Shown here piece by piece: positions 35,712-43,919 of a stretch of DNA of 63,064 bases. The position numbers and the translations under genes were made by a program. Each line of letters begins with the position of its first letter. Position 1 is the first letter of the stretch. Origin of the DNA: Halorientalis persicus (GTDB taxonomy: Archaea > Halobacteriota > Halobacteria > Halobacteriales > Haloarculaceae); NCBI RefSeq assembly GCF_900110215.1, contig NZ_FOCX01000024.1:1-63064 (forward strand), given 5' to 3'. The notes under the pieces are model-generated. The model searched no databases. It was not told the origin of the DNA and saw only the letters and a list, made by a program, of their open reading frames with translations.

Positions 35712-37877
35712 ATGCCGTTCAGTATCGATTTTCTGGACGACGGCCGCGTTCTGGAGTGGGAGGCAACCGCTGACGGCGCCGTCGCGACCGAGCGCGATGA
35801 CTACACCCCACGCTTCTACGTCGCCGCTCGCGACCCTGATACCGACCTCGACCTCACGACACTCCAGTCGGTGTACGACCAGCACCCGGACGTCGTCGCG
35901 ACCGAGATGGTTGCGCGACGGCCGGGCTTTCGACGAGACGAGGAGGCCGTTCTCGCAGTCGACGTTGCCCACATCGATCGCGTCACTCCACTCGCCCGGC
36001 AAGCGCGTCAGCTGTCGGCCTATCCAGTCGGGGATCTCGCCTGTTTCAACGTGGACTTTTCGCGAGAGTTCCGGTACTGTCTGGAGACCGGCGCCGATCC
36101 GACGCCGGCGAGCGAGCTGTCGACGCTCCGGCTTAGTGTTCCGGTGACCGAAACGAGCAACAACGTCTACGAGAAACTGTCCGTCGCAGGCGACGCCGTC
36201 ACCGGCTCGCCGACGGATATCCTGACCGCCGTCCAAGGGGCACTCGAAGCGCACGATCCGGACGTCCTGGTCTGCTCGACCAGCGAGATCGTCCCGACCC
36301 TGTACGAGATGGCGACGGACGCCGGCGTCGACGACTTCTCGTTGAGTCGGTGGCCGGACGTCGACTACCAGCAGCTCGCGAGCCGGTCGACGTACTCGAG
36401 CTACGGCCGCGTCGGTCACTCCCCGGCGCGGTACAACGTCCCCGGGCGGGCGATTATCGACGAGTCGAACACGTTCTTCTACGGGGAGACGAACCTCGAC
36501 GGCGTCCTCGACCTCGTGTCGCGCTCGAAAAAGCCCGTCCAGGAGCTCGCGTGGGCGTCGATCGGGAACGTCCTCACGGCGATCCAGATCTGTGAGGCCC
36601 ACGACCGCGGCATCCTCGTCCCGTGGAACTCCTGGCGCCACGAGTTCTACAAGCCGATGGGGACGCTCCACGACGCCGACCGCGGCGGCTTCATCTTCGC
36701 GCCCGAGGTCGGCCTCCACGAGAACGTCCACGAACTCGACTTCTCCTCGTTGTACCCGAACATCATCTGTACCCGGAACGTCTCGCCGGACGTCATCCGG
36801 TGTAGCTGCCACAGCGACCGCGACGACGTCCCCGGCCTCGGGTACTCGATCTGCGAGGACCGGGGCTACCTCGTCGACGTGCTACAGCCGATCATCGACG
36901 CTCGCGACGAGATCAAGGCGGCCATCCGTCGCGAGAAGGAACGGGACGACCCCGACGAGGACCACCTAGCGGAACTCGAGGGGCGGTCGGGAGCGCTGAA
37001 GTGGATCCTCGTCGCCTGCTTCGGCTATCAAGGGTTCAGCAACGCGAAATTCGGCCGCATCGAGTGCCACGAAGCAATCAACGCGTTCGCTCGCGAGATT
37101 CTGCTGACGGCGAAACAGCGGCTGGAAGCCGGCGGCTGGCGCGTCGTCCACGGCATCGTCGACTCCATCTGGGTGACTCCGGACCCCGACGTCGACGACG
37201 AGGACCGCGAGGACCTCGGGACGCTCGCGACGGCAATCACGGAAGAGGTCAAGATCCGGCTCGAACACGAAGCTCACTACGACTGGGTGGCGTTCGTGCC
37301 GCAGCGCGAGAGCGACGCCGGCGCGTTGACGAAGTACTTCGGGAAGGTCGCCGGCGACGACGATTTCAAGATACGCGGTATCGAAGCTCGGCAGCACTCA
37401 ACCCCACCGTTCATCGAGGACGTCCAGCGGGACTGTCTCGAACGGCTCGACGCGACTCGATCTCCGGACGCCGTCCTCGACTGTCTCCAGGACGCAATCA
37501 AGCGCCTCCACGCTGGGACGGTGCCGGTCGAGCAGCTCGTCGAACGGAATCGTGTCTCCAAGCCGCTGGAAGGGTACACGCAGAACACGCAGAACGTGGC
37601 GGCGCTGAAGCGGGCTCGGGACCAGGACCTCGCAATCCACCCGGGACAAGATATCGAGTACGTAGTTGTCGACGACGAGAAGAGCTCGCGAGAGCGGGTC
37701 GCGTTAGCCCACGAAGAGATAGAGTCGTACGATGCGTCGTACTACGAGACGCAACTCGTCAGAGCTGTCGAGAGTGTGCTGGCACCGCTTGGCTGGGATC
37801 AGACGGAGATCCGTCGAGAACTCACGGAGACGCGGGTCCGGGAGTTGACGGCCTACACGAACACAAATTCGAAGTAG
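35712..37877 (+). CDS. polB: Family B DNA polymerase, plasmid-type, probably without proofreading
   Basis: A 721-residue polymerase. Motif A is intact (ELDFSSLYPNIICTRN), motif B region is LKWILVACFGYQGFSNAKFG, and motif C is HGIVDSIWV, in which the usual first Asp of DTD is replaced while the catalytic Asp remains. In the N-terminal half the expected DxE exonuclease motif is replaced (LACFNVDFSREFRYC), so the 3'-5' exonuclease is probably inactive. A GTG at 35706 overlapping the previous stop is an alternative to the ATG at 35712. The protein resembles plasmid-borne haloarchaeal PolB paralogues rather than the main replicative PolB. It shares an operon with a RecA-like and a small protein, suggesting lesion bypass or repair. 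Confidence 0.85.
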   Translation: MPFSIDFLDDGRVLEWEATADGAVATERDDYTPRFYVAARDPDTDLDLTTLQSVYDQHPDVVATEMVARRPGFRRDEEAVLAVDVAHIDRVTPLARQARQLSAYPVGDLACFNVDFSREFRYCLETGADPTPASELSTLRLSVPVTETSNNVYEKLSVAGDAVTGSPTDILTAVQGALEAHDPDVLVCSTSEIVPTLYEMATDAGVDDFSLSRWPDVDYQQLASRSTYSSYGRVGHSPARYNVPGRAIIDESNTFFYGETNLDGVLDLVSRSKKPVQELAWASIGNVLTAIQICEAHDRGILVPWNSWRHEFYKPMGTLHDADRGGFIFAPEVGLHENVHELDFSSLYPNIICTRNVSPDVIRCSCHSDRDDVPGLGYSICEDRGYLVDVLQPIIDARDEIKAAIRREKERDDPDEDHLAELEGRSGALKWILVACFGYQGFSNAKFGRIECHEAINAFAREILLTAKQRLEAGGWRVVHGIVDSIWVTPDPDVDDEDREDLGTLATAITEEVKIRLEHEAHYDWVAFVPQRESDAGALTKYFGKVAGDDDFKIRGIEARQHSTPPFIEDVQRDCLERLDATRSPDAVLDCLQDAIKRLHAGTVPVEQLVERNRVSKPLEGYTQNTQNVAALKRARDQDLAIHPGQDIEYVVVDDEKSSRERVALAHEEIESYDASYYETQLVRAVESVLAPLGWDQTEIRRELTETRVRELTAYTNTNSK

Positions 37878-38045
37878 ATAATCGAAAAAATATATCACGG
37901 GTTGGACTCCTCTCTAAAGGACTCATACTTTGAGATTTTGGCACCTTGGCTGGAGGGGTCGGGCGCAAGAGCAATAATATTAAAATTCTTCGCTCAGCTT
38001 CATTCGAAATGGCTCTAGTAAGCGTAAAGCCGCTCATGGGGGTTG

Positions 38046-38053
38046 TTTATACA
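38046..38053 (+). promoter_or_regulatory. TATA-like box for the 128-residue gene
   Basis: TTTATACA lies about 25 bases before the ATG at 38073, consistent with a leaderless transcript. Confidence 0.45.
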
Positions 38054-38072
38054 CCCCGTCAAATGGGTATAT

Positions 38073-38459
38073 ATGGGACTTGGCGACCTCGTAGACTTCG
38101 ACCCGTGGGACGAACCGGACGAAGAAGACTATCGTGCGGTAGACGAGAACCTCTTGACAACACTACTTGTGAGTCAGGTTGACGGCCTTCGTCCGGTTGA
38201 GGCATCAGTTGAGTTCACCGACATCCGGCAAACTACCCGGTGGTACTTAGCGTTCGAAATCGATGGATGGGAATCACGACGTCGGAAGTTCGCGCAGAAA
38301 AAAGTCGCTGAGCAGAGCGCTAAGAAGCTCTCGGCGGTTCAGGGTAAAGTCCGGGATGTCTACTCGGCCAAGGCTGGCCGAAAGTCAGCTCAAGAGCTAT
38401 TCGAAGAGGATCTCGAGGCCATAGAACAGGCTTATCAGAGTCACCTTAACGCCCAATAG
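38073..38459 (+). CDS. Hypothetical protein, helical, small
   Basis: 128 residues, not recognised. The acidic N-terminus (DLVDFDPWDEPDEEDY) is followed by a central helical-beta part (LRPVEASVEFTDIRQTTRWY) and a basic helical C-terminus (AQKKVAEQSAKKLSAVQG). The ATG at 38073 is favoured over an upstream in-frame start by the TATA spacing. The next gene begins seven bases after its stop, so they form a pair located between polB and the origin. Confidence 0.55.
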   Translation: MGLGDLVDFDPWDEPDEEDYRAVDENLLTTLLVSQVDGLRPVEASVEFTDIRQTTRWYLAFEIDGWESRRRKFAQKKVAEQSAKKLSAVQGKVRDVYSAKAGRKSAQELFEEDLEAIEQAYQSHLNAQ

Positions 38460-38466
38460 CACAACT

Positions 38467-38763
38467 ATGTCCACAGATACCAGCCGAGGATCCAAGGAAC
38501 GGGCTCACCGAGAGGCACAAGAGCGAGATCTTCGTGAGTACTTCAGTCGTGGAGAGATGATCGAAGTTTACATCCAGACACCAGCAAGTGAAAACGGTGG
38601 AGAAGAAGCCGTCGCAGTCTACTCGCGTAATCCAGTCCAAGATGCACGCGTGTTCATCGATCCGGGTCCGCACAAGCTTCATCGAGGCTGCTGCGTACGG
38701 TGCCGGATTCGCTACTGTGCCAACAATTTCCTGAAAGCGCTTGCTGTCTACCGAGTTGACTAG
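38467..38763 (+). CDS. Hypothetical protein with C-terminal cysteines
   Basis: 98 residues, not recognised. The first 35 residues are highly charged and helical. The C-terminal half contains HRGCCVRCRIRYC, a cluster of four Cys that could form a metal site. It is paired with the gene seven bases upstream. Downstream lies the origin region. Confidence 0.5.
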   Translation: MSTDTSRGSKERAHREAQERDLREYFSRGEMIEVYIQTPASENGGEEAVAVYSRNPVQDARVFIDPGPHKLHRGCCVRCRIRYCANNFLKALAVYRVD

Positions 38764-38862
38764 TTCAGCTCAATTTCGATAACTTACCTACCGATTCAGC
38801 TGCTGAAGAAATACTCACAGATTGGTGTCGGAATTGACGGCGTTCGCGAACACGGAGAGCGA

Positions 38863-38904
38863 TTAACCAACACAAGACCCGTTTGGAGTGGATTTGTTGG
38901 TTAA
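38863..38904. repeat. Dispersed inverted repeat, copy 3
   Basis: 42 bases with perfect 10-base arms TTAACCAACA / TGTTGGTTAA. It lies 100 bases after the Cys-rich gene and 22 bases before the first origin repeat. Confidence 0.85.
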
Positions 38905-38925
38905 CCACGCCCCCACGAAGTCTAA

Positions 38926-39605
38926 CCCCCACACCCCGTGTGCGAGATGAAATCAGGAAAACGGCGGGAGGGGGTGGTCGAGAAGAGAGAGCCCGAGACA
39001 CCTGAAATCCACAATATCACGGAGAAGAGAACGCAGAGATAACGATATCGGAATGATCTATGTTTCAGGGAAACCTTTACATAGCTACTCTGGCAACTAA
39101 AACCGTACTAGAACTAGAGTCGGTCGAAACGAAACGGTATGTTTCGTGATATATCTGAACTCGTCCGTGGCGTTGCTCCCTTGTGAGTTGGGCGTTATCG
39201 TCTGTTTTACGTCTTCTCGTAGGCTCTCTGGACAAATTCCGTTTTCCTTGATTGATTCGTTCCCGCCTACCCTCTCGTCAAATTCATATCGCACACGGGG
39301 TGTGGGGGTAACATACCGACAAGATCTCGTCTCCATGCGAGATTGTCGAGAGATATTCCCGGTACTGTCCGGATCGAGACCACGTCTGATGTTTCATCTT
39401 GCACACGGGGGGTGCCTCCGCCGAGGTTTTCTGACCCGCTTCGGCATCGACGGCTGTTCGATGAGCTTCCCGGGAATTCATATCGCACACGGGGGGCTAT
39501 TACGGCCAATTGATTTCGCCCGCGGTTACGGAATTTCACCGACCACCTCCTCCTAAACCCTCTCTATCAACTGAATTCGTCTGATTTAACCTCGCACACG
39601 GTACC
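38926..39605. repeat. Origin repeats upstream of orc1-2 (5 copies)
   Basis: Copies at 38926-38954 (minus orientation), 39281-39308, 39391-39416, 39474-39497 and 39582-39605 (plus). The consensus is TTCATNTCGCACACGGGG followed by GT or GGT. The last copy is shortened to CTCGCACACGGTACC and lies directly before the TATA-like box of orc1-2. The first copy faces all the others, so the AT-rich interval 38955-39280 is bounded by inverted boxes and could be the unwinding region. Confidence 0.75.
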
Positions 39606-39607
39606 CA

Positions 39608-39620
39608 TATTTATTTATAG
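39608..39620 (+). promoter_or_regulatory. TATA-like box for orc1-2
   Basis: TATTTATTTATAG about 25-30 bases before the ATG at 39642, with no Shine-Dalgarno sequence. The last upstream origin repeat (39582-39605) touches it, so Orc1 binding could repress its own gene. Confidence 0.5.
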
Positions 39621-39641
39621 TTTCGACCTAACTTCGCAAAT

Positions 39642-40988
39642 ATGGCTGACGGCGACGATCAACAATCCCTCTCACAATCTATCAAAGGCCGTCTTCAGGA
39701 GGGCGTTCAGAACTCTGTTTTTCGAGATAAGGGACTTCTCGACCCGGATGCCGTCATCGACGAGGATCGAATTGTCGGTCGTGATGACCAGCTGGACGAT
39801 ATCATCACCTACCTACGACCGGCACTACAGGGAAATCGACCACCCAATATGCTCCTCTACGGCCCGTCGGGGACTGGGAAGTCACTCATTATCAATGCGG
39901 TCTGCCAGCAGGTTCTCGAACTTGCGAACTCGCAGGGAGATCGGTTTGGCGTCATCAAAGTCAACTGCCAGACGATCAAATCGCACGACCGGGCTGTCTA
40001 TCGCCTCGTGAAGAACGCGGCCGAAGAAGCCGGCGTCGACGTCGGAGTCCCTGAGAGTGGGATCTCGACCGACCAAAAGCTCGATCGGTTCTACGAGATT
40101 TTGAGCAACAACTTCGACTCGGTCATCATCATCCTCGACGAGGTCGATCTCCTAGTCGGTCGGCAACGCGATCCGAATGACGAGCCGGCATATTCGAAAC
40201 TGCTCTACCAGCTGTCGCGAGCGTCCCAGCTCGGTCGTATCGAGGGCCACGTGTCCGTCGCCGCGCTCACGAACGATCCCCGATTCATGGAAGACCTCGA
40301 CGGCCGGGCGGAGAGTTCGTTCAATCCGCAGGACGTCGTCTTCCCTGACTACGACGCGAATCAACTGCAGGCGATTCTCGAACGCCGTCGCGACGCGTAC
40401 CAAGACGACGTTCTCGAGGATGGGATTATTCCGCTCAGTGCAGCATTCGCTGCCCAAGATCACGGCGATGCGCGGAAGGCGATCGATCTGTTCCGGAAGG
40501 CGGGTGAAATCGCCGACCGAGGTGGGAAAGATACGGTTCGTGAAGAGCACGTACGCGACGCCCAGAAAGAAGCCGAACGGGACCGGACGCTGACCCAGAT
40601 GCAGGGCCTCTCGACGCAGAAGAAGCTCTCGCTCTACGCAACCGCGATCGTCCCCGTTTATTCGCAGCGCAACCTGAACGCTGTCCCCAGTACGGTTGCC
40701 TACCGAGTGTACCAGTACCTCACCGATCTCCTGGATGCCGATGAAAAATCGCGCGACTCCTATCTGCGATATATGAATGAAGCTGAGACCTACAATTTCG
40801 TCACGTCGGAGAAACGGGGGCGGGGGTACGGTAGTGGTGTCCACAAGGAATACACCTTTGTTGACGATCCGGAAGTGGTCGCCGAGACCCTCCAGACTGA
40901 CTTCCGTCTCGAGGATGCTGAACACGAAGAGGATCTCGTCAAATCCGTTGTCAACGCGCAGATAGACGATTTCTTCGAAGGGAACTGA
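39642..40988 (+). CDS. orc1: Orc1/Cdc6 replication initiator, copy 2, at the repeat-rich origin
   Basis: A 448-residue AAA+ initiator with the N-terminal tail typical of the family (SIKGRLQEGVQNSVFRDKGL then DRIVGRDDQLDDI), Walker A GPSGTGKSLII, Walker B VIIILDEVDLLVG, sensor 1 (VAALTNDPRFMEDL), a sensor 2 region (HGDARKAIDLFRKAGE) and a C-terminal winged helix with GYGSGVHKEYTF. It is surrounded on both sides by origin-box-like repeats and is very probably the initiator for this replicon. The family's usual helicase loading role is assumed. Confidence 0.92.
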   Translation: MADGDDQQSLSQSIKGRLQEGVQNSVFRDKGLLDPDAVIDEDRIVGRDDQLDDIITYLRPALQGNRPPNMLLYGPSGTGKSLIINAVCQQVLELANSQGDRFGVIKVNCQTIKSHDRAVYRLVKNAAEEAGVDVGVPESGISTDQKLDRFYEILSNNFDSVIIILDEVDLLVGRQRDPNDEPAYSKLLYQLSRASQLGRIEGHVSVAALTNDPRFMEDLDGRAESSFNPQDVVFPDYDANQLQAILERRRDAYQDDVLEDGIIPLSAAFAAQDHGDARKAIDLFRKAGEIADRGGKDTVREEHVRDAQKEAERDRTLTQMQGLSTQKKLSLYATAIVPVYSQRNLNAVPSTVAYRVYQYLTDLLDADEKSRDSYLRYMNEAETYNFVTSEKRGRGYGSGVHKEYTFVDDPEVVAETLQTDFRLEDAEHEEDLVKSVVNAQIDDFFEGN

Positions 40989-41014
40989 CGCCAAGAGTCC
41001 CCGACGCCGCCACC

Positions 41015-41203
41015 GAATTCATATCGCACACGGGGGGTGGTTCCGGGAAGTGTGTTGTTAGAATGACTAGATATGTCTGACAACAGTAGGCAAGATTTCA
41101 TTTCGCACACGGGGTGTCCCCCCTTGGACTCATCAGTCAATTCATCTCTCACACGGGGTCCCCCTTAGGAGACGAGTGGATTCATTTCGCACACGGGGGG
41201 TGG
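41015..41203 (+). repeat. Origin repeats downstream of orc1-2, canonical class (4 copies)
   Basis: Copies at 41015-41044, 41094-41122, 41139-41163 and 41179-41203, all in plus orientation. They keep the TTCAT-TCGCACACGGGG consensus of the upstream copies; the third has CTCTCACACGGGG. Confidence 0.75.
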
Positions 41204-41395
41204 CATTCCACCGCAGTCTGCTAGTTCACTTCGGAGGTGAACTTCCGCTTAGTTCAGATGAACTTGTGTGGCTGTTCTGATTGAATATCAATCTGTTTCC
41301 GCTTACTCCTCTCAATAATTAGTCACAGCTGTCGGAGCAGTGCTTCAGTTCCCCAAAGCCGCCGTAAGAGCGGAAAATCGCCACAATAAACCATA

Positions 41396-41653
41396 TTTAC
41401 ACTTCGAACACGGGGTATGTAGATTTAGAACTTATCAGCGAATACACTCGTGACGAGGGGTGTGGTGTGGTCGGAGCGAATGCAATATATCCGAAGAATT
41501 CCTTCTCCCCTGTTGCTTGTTCAATCCCGCATTTTCTGGCGGTTTTCACTCTTGACGAGGGGTGTGTATTTCCTCTCAATACCATTCAATTGACCACGAA
41601 TTTTACGATCGGGCCCAAGCCCTCTCCCAATTCACTTCGCACACGGGGTGTTG
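41396..41653 (+). repeat. Origin repeats, intermediate class (4 copies)
   Basis: Copies at 41396-41418 (CACTTCGAACACGGGGTATG), 41441-41466 and 41542-41570 (CACTCGTGACGAGGGGTGTG and CACTCTTGACGAGGGGTGTG) and 41628-41653 (CACTTCGCACACGGGGTGTT). The G run and its GTG tail are kept, while the middle block drifts from CGCACAC to TGACGA. Confidence 0.7.
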
Positions 41654-41725
41654 ACGCGTACAGTCAAACTGTATTTTTTGCTACGACTGAAAGTCCATTA
41701 TCACTACTAATGAGATCGTTATCGA

Positions 41726-41954
41726 GAAACGACGGAAACACGGGGTGGGTGATCCGAGGTCGCCATTTACTCCTCTGACCATCGACCTACACCGGGTGAC
41801 GAAACGACGGAAACGTGGGGGGTGTGATCCCCTCAACTGTGGCCGCATTCCCTCCATAGGCCTCCAGTTACGACGGAAACGTGGGGTGGGTATCTTCCCT
41901 TCGTGTTTTACCTGTCTGGGCTGATCGAACCCATTCACACTCTGGGGGGTGTCC
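41726..41954 (+). repeat. Origin repeats, divergent class (4 copies)
   Basis: Copies at 41726-41750, 41801-41830 and 41867-41891 share CGACGGAAAC(A/G)(C/T)GGGG(T/G)G; GGAAAC followed by GGGG is closer to boxes of other haloarchaeal origins as I recall them. A last copy, 41931-41954, reads CACACTCTGGGGGGTGTCC. All are in plus orientation and end 54 bases before the next gene. Confidence 0.65.
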
Positions 41955-42007
41955 TCTGCTACGCTACTAATTGCGCTCGACACACCCCGGCCACAGTTCA
42001 CTCTCGT

Positions 42008-42331
42008 CTACTCGTCGGGACTGACGGGGCCTTTATACTGGGAACGAACTTTTTCGCCTTCCCGCCACTGCCAGTAGTAGTAGCGATTGTCGTTAATCTC
42101 CTTGATCGTGATCGTGGCCTTCGCCGGGACGTCGTCCGGCAGATCGTCAGGGCGTTCTTCGATCTCGTTCTCATCTGAGTCCTCTTCGAGGCGTGCCTCG
42201 CGAGCTTTGTGCTCAGCTAGCTCTTCAGCGTAGCGGGCAACGTGCTGTAGTTGCTCAGAAGAGGACTCGTTGAGCGTATTGACGAGGTCTGTCGGGAGTT
42301 CCGCCGGCGGCGTCGGTGGCTCGTAGGACAT
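42008..42331 (-). CDS. Small haloarchaeal protein (DUF6788-like)
   Basis: 107 residues. The start is placed at the ATG at 42331, because residues upstream in frame lie in a dispersed inverted repeat. The N-terminal part is acidic and helical. The C-terminal part, ITIKEINDNRYYYWQWREG followed by KVRSQYKGPV, resembles the short beta motif of DUF6788-type proteins, which occur next to mobile-element genes; no function is established. An inverted repeat ends 17 bases before its ATG. Confidence 0.55.
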   Translation of the reverse strand: MSYEPPTPPAELPTDLVNTLNESSSEQLQHVARYAEELAEHKAREARLEEDSDENEIEERPDDLPDDVPAKATITIKEINDNRYYYWQWREGEKVRSQYKGPVSPDE

Positions 42332-42347
42332 CAGCGGTCGCCTCGTG

Positions 42348-42388
42348 TTAACCAACAAAGACCGCATCGGCATAGATTTGTTGGTTAA
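42348..42388. repeat. Dispersed inverted repeat, copy 4
   Basis: 41 bases with perfect arms TTAACCAACA / TGTTGGTTAA. It lies between the wHTH gene stop and the start of the DUF6788-like gene, 17 bases before the latter's ATG. Confidence 0.85.
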
Positions 42389-42454
42389 TCAGATTTCGTC
42401 CCGTCACGGGCTGAAGAGTATGAATAGCAAACTATTCCGGAATAGAAATTTCCA

Positions 42455-42868
42455 TTAGATGTCGTCGGGACGGGGCGCGTTCTCGTACTTGACCATCTTC
42501 TCGGGCTTGTCGGAGATGGTCTCGTAGATCTGCTGAAGCGTCTCTTCAGCGGCGAGCAGGTTGTGTTCCTCCAGGAACTCCCGACCCTCTTTGGTGAGCC
42601 CGTAGAACTTCCAGGGGTAACCCTGTCGGCGCTGGTCGTCGTCCAGGGCGACCTCCTTCACGATGCCCTCATCGATCAGCTTCTGGATGTGCTTGTAGAC
42701 AGTGGCGTCACTCACGCTGGGGTTGAGCTCCTCGAGTTCGTACATCGAAGGAAGCTGCTCGGGGTGCTGGAGGATGTTGTTGATCAGGGTAAACCGCGTC
42801 TGCTGAGTGACGAAATGGATGAGTTCCCGTGGTGCCGTGTTCTCACCGTTCCCAAGGCCATCGTCCAT
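42455..42868 (-). CDS. Winged-helix transcription regulator (PadR/ArsR-like)
   Basis: 137 residues from the ATG at 42868 (an upstream TTG at 42895 is less likely). LIHFVTQQTRFTLINNILQH, MYELEELNPSVSDATVYKHI, QKLIDEGIVKEVAL and PWKFYGLTKEGREFLEEHN form a wHTH with recognition helix and wing, then a C-terminal helix for dimerisation. A perfect 24-base palindrome (42897-42920) lies 29 bases before the ATG at the expected promoter position, so it is probably autoregulated. It is a plausible plasmid copy or gene-expression regulator. Confidence 0.75.
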   Translation of the reverse strand: MDDGLGNGENTAPRELIHFVTQQTRFTLINNILQHPEQLPSMYELEELNPSVSDATVYKHIQKLIDEGIVKEVALDDDQRRQGYPWKFYGLTKEGREFLEEHNLLAAEETLQQIYETISDKPEKMVKYENAPRPDDI

Positions 42869-42896
42869 ATTCGTGTGTTCAATCGAGTACGCCAAA

Positions 42897-42920
42897 GTAG
42901 TTTACTTCAGAGTAAACTAC
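42897..42920. promoter_or_regulatory. 24-base palindromic operator
   Basis: Perfect 10-base arms GTAGTTTACT / AGTAAACTAC with a 4-base centre (TCAG), just upstream of the wHTH regulator gene. The symmetry and position fit the binding site of a wHTH dimer. Confidence 0.65.
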
Positions 42921-42953
42921 CACGCAGAAGCGACTGGGAAGCAAGACAGGATC

Positions 42954-43772
42954 TTACGCCTGTGGTGGAATCTGACCATCTGGACGTGGGACCTGCCCCT
43001 GTTTGATTTCGTGATCGACGCGACGCATATGTTTGCAGCCCCCGTCTGGAGCGCGCTGCTGCCAATCAGGACAGGTACAGGATTGCCCGATAATATCGAC
43101 TTCGTATCGATTTCCGGACGCCGCTTCGACTTCGTAGCGACCACCCTTGGCGAGTAGGGAGACGGTCATCGCTTCCTCGACAGCGCGCTTCGTGCGGGGC
43201 TCGAGATCATCAGCTGAGGTGGAGCCGTCTGATACGAGCATTCGGTCGCGGACGTCTCCTGCCTGTCCGCCGTCTGGAGCGACAGCGCTTCCAATCTCCT
43301 GAATCCGGTTTTCCAAGAGTGCTTCCGCAAGGTTCCCCTCCGGCCAGAGAAAGTGGACTTCTCGTCGCTCTCGATGATCGTAGGAGCCACAGGCAGCGGC
43401 ATTCCCTTCCCAGACTCGCCATGCTCCCAGCGCGGCCATCACGGTGAGGATGACCCGAGGAACCGGTGTTTGGTCCTTAGGGTAGAACACTCGAAAGCGC
43501 GTACAGTCGTCCTGTGGCGGTACTGTGTCCCACCACTCGACGTCGGACCCCCAACTGTCGTACATCGCTTGATCTCGGCCGTATCCGACCGTCACGCCAT
43601 CGACCTGCGGGACTTCTTCGGGGATCGCGTTGGCGTCGCCTTCGAGGAGTCGGAGTACAGCGTACCGGAGGTACTCGTGTGCAGGGGAGTTCGTGGCTTG
43701 GGCGACCTGGTTGTACTGCTCTGCGACTCGCTCCGCTTCTGACAGAACGGCTCTGAGATGTCGCTCTGTCAT
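42954..43772 (-). CDS. SWIM zinc-finger protein
   Basis: 272 residues from the ATG at 43772. Near the C-terminus is SCTCPDWQQRAPDGGCKHMR, a SWIM zinc finger (CxCx(n)CxH) that binds DNA or protein. The first ~190 residues are not recognised; they include a helical N-terminus (AVLSEAERVAEQYNQVAQ). Preceded by leader hairpin A (43792-43815). SWIM proteins of haloarchaeal plasmids have no settled role. Confidence 0.7.
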   Translation of the reverse strand: MTERHLRAVLSEAERVAEQYNQVAQATNSPAHEYLRYAVLRLLEGDANAIPEEVPQVDGVTVGYGRDQAMYDSWGSDVEWWDTVPPQDDCTRFRVFYPKDQTPVPRVILTVMAALGAWRVWEGNAAACGSYDHRERREVHFLWPEGNLAEALLENRIQEIGSAVAPDGGQAGDVRDRMLVSDGSTSADDLEPRTKRAVEEAMTVSLLAKGGRYEVEAASGNRYEVDIIGQSCTCPDWQQRAPDGGCKHMRRVDHEIKQGQVPRPDGQIPPQA

Positions 43773-43791
43773 GATTCGATGAGGCTGGAAT

Positions 43792-43815
43792 GCGCCTCCG
43801 CCCCTCGGCGGGCGC
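43792..43815 (-). promoter_or_regulatory. Leader hairpin A (SWIM gene)
   Basis: Stem GCGCC / GGCGC with an inner CCG/CGG and loop AGGGG on the minus strand; preceded by TTTTT; 19 bases before the ATG. Confidence 0.6.
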
Positions 43816-43822
43816 TCAAAAA

Positions 43823-43863
43823 TTAACCAACGCACCGGCCAAATATCCCGAATTGTTGGTTAA
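43823..43863. repeat. Dispersed inverted repeat, copy 5
   Basis: 41 bases, arms TTAACCAAC / GTTGGTTAA. It lies between the AbiEii stop and leader hairpin A. Confidence 0.85.
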
Positions 43864-43919
43864 TCCCAGAGCTCCGGATGCGACACCCATCAACTATCGA
43901 CACCGACATCGGCCGTTCC

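Larger units (their letters stand above)
38926..41954. other. Candidate replication origin flanking orc1-2
   Basis: Two gene-poor stretches (38764-39641, 878 bases; 40989-42007, 1019 bases) flank the second orc1. They hold 17 copies of a G-rich repeat related to TTCATATCGCACACGGGGTG. The long G run beside a fixed 5' block, the link to orc1 and the AT-rich pieces between copies fit archaeal origin recognition boxes. No protein gene was found in either stretch. Confidence 0.75.

Noticed and set aside
38926-41954. G-rich repeats as a CRISPR array
   Set aside because: Copies are spaced irregularly (from about 10 to more than 300 bases), one is inverted, the sequence drifts, and no cas gene is present. 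Association with orc1 fits origin boxes.
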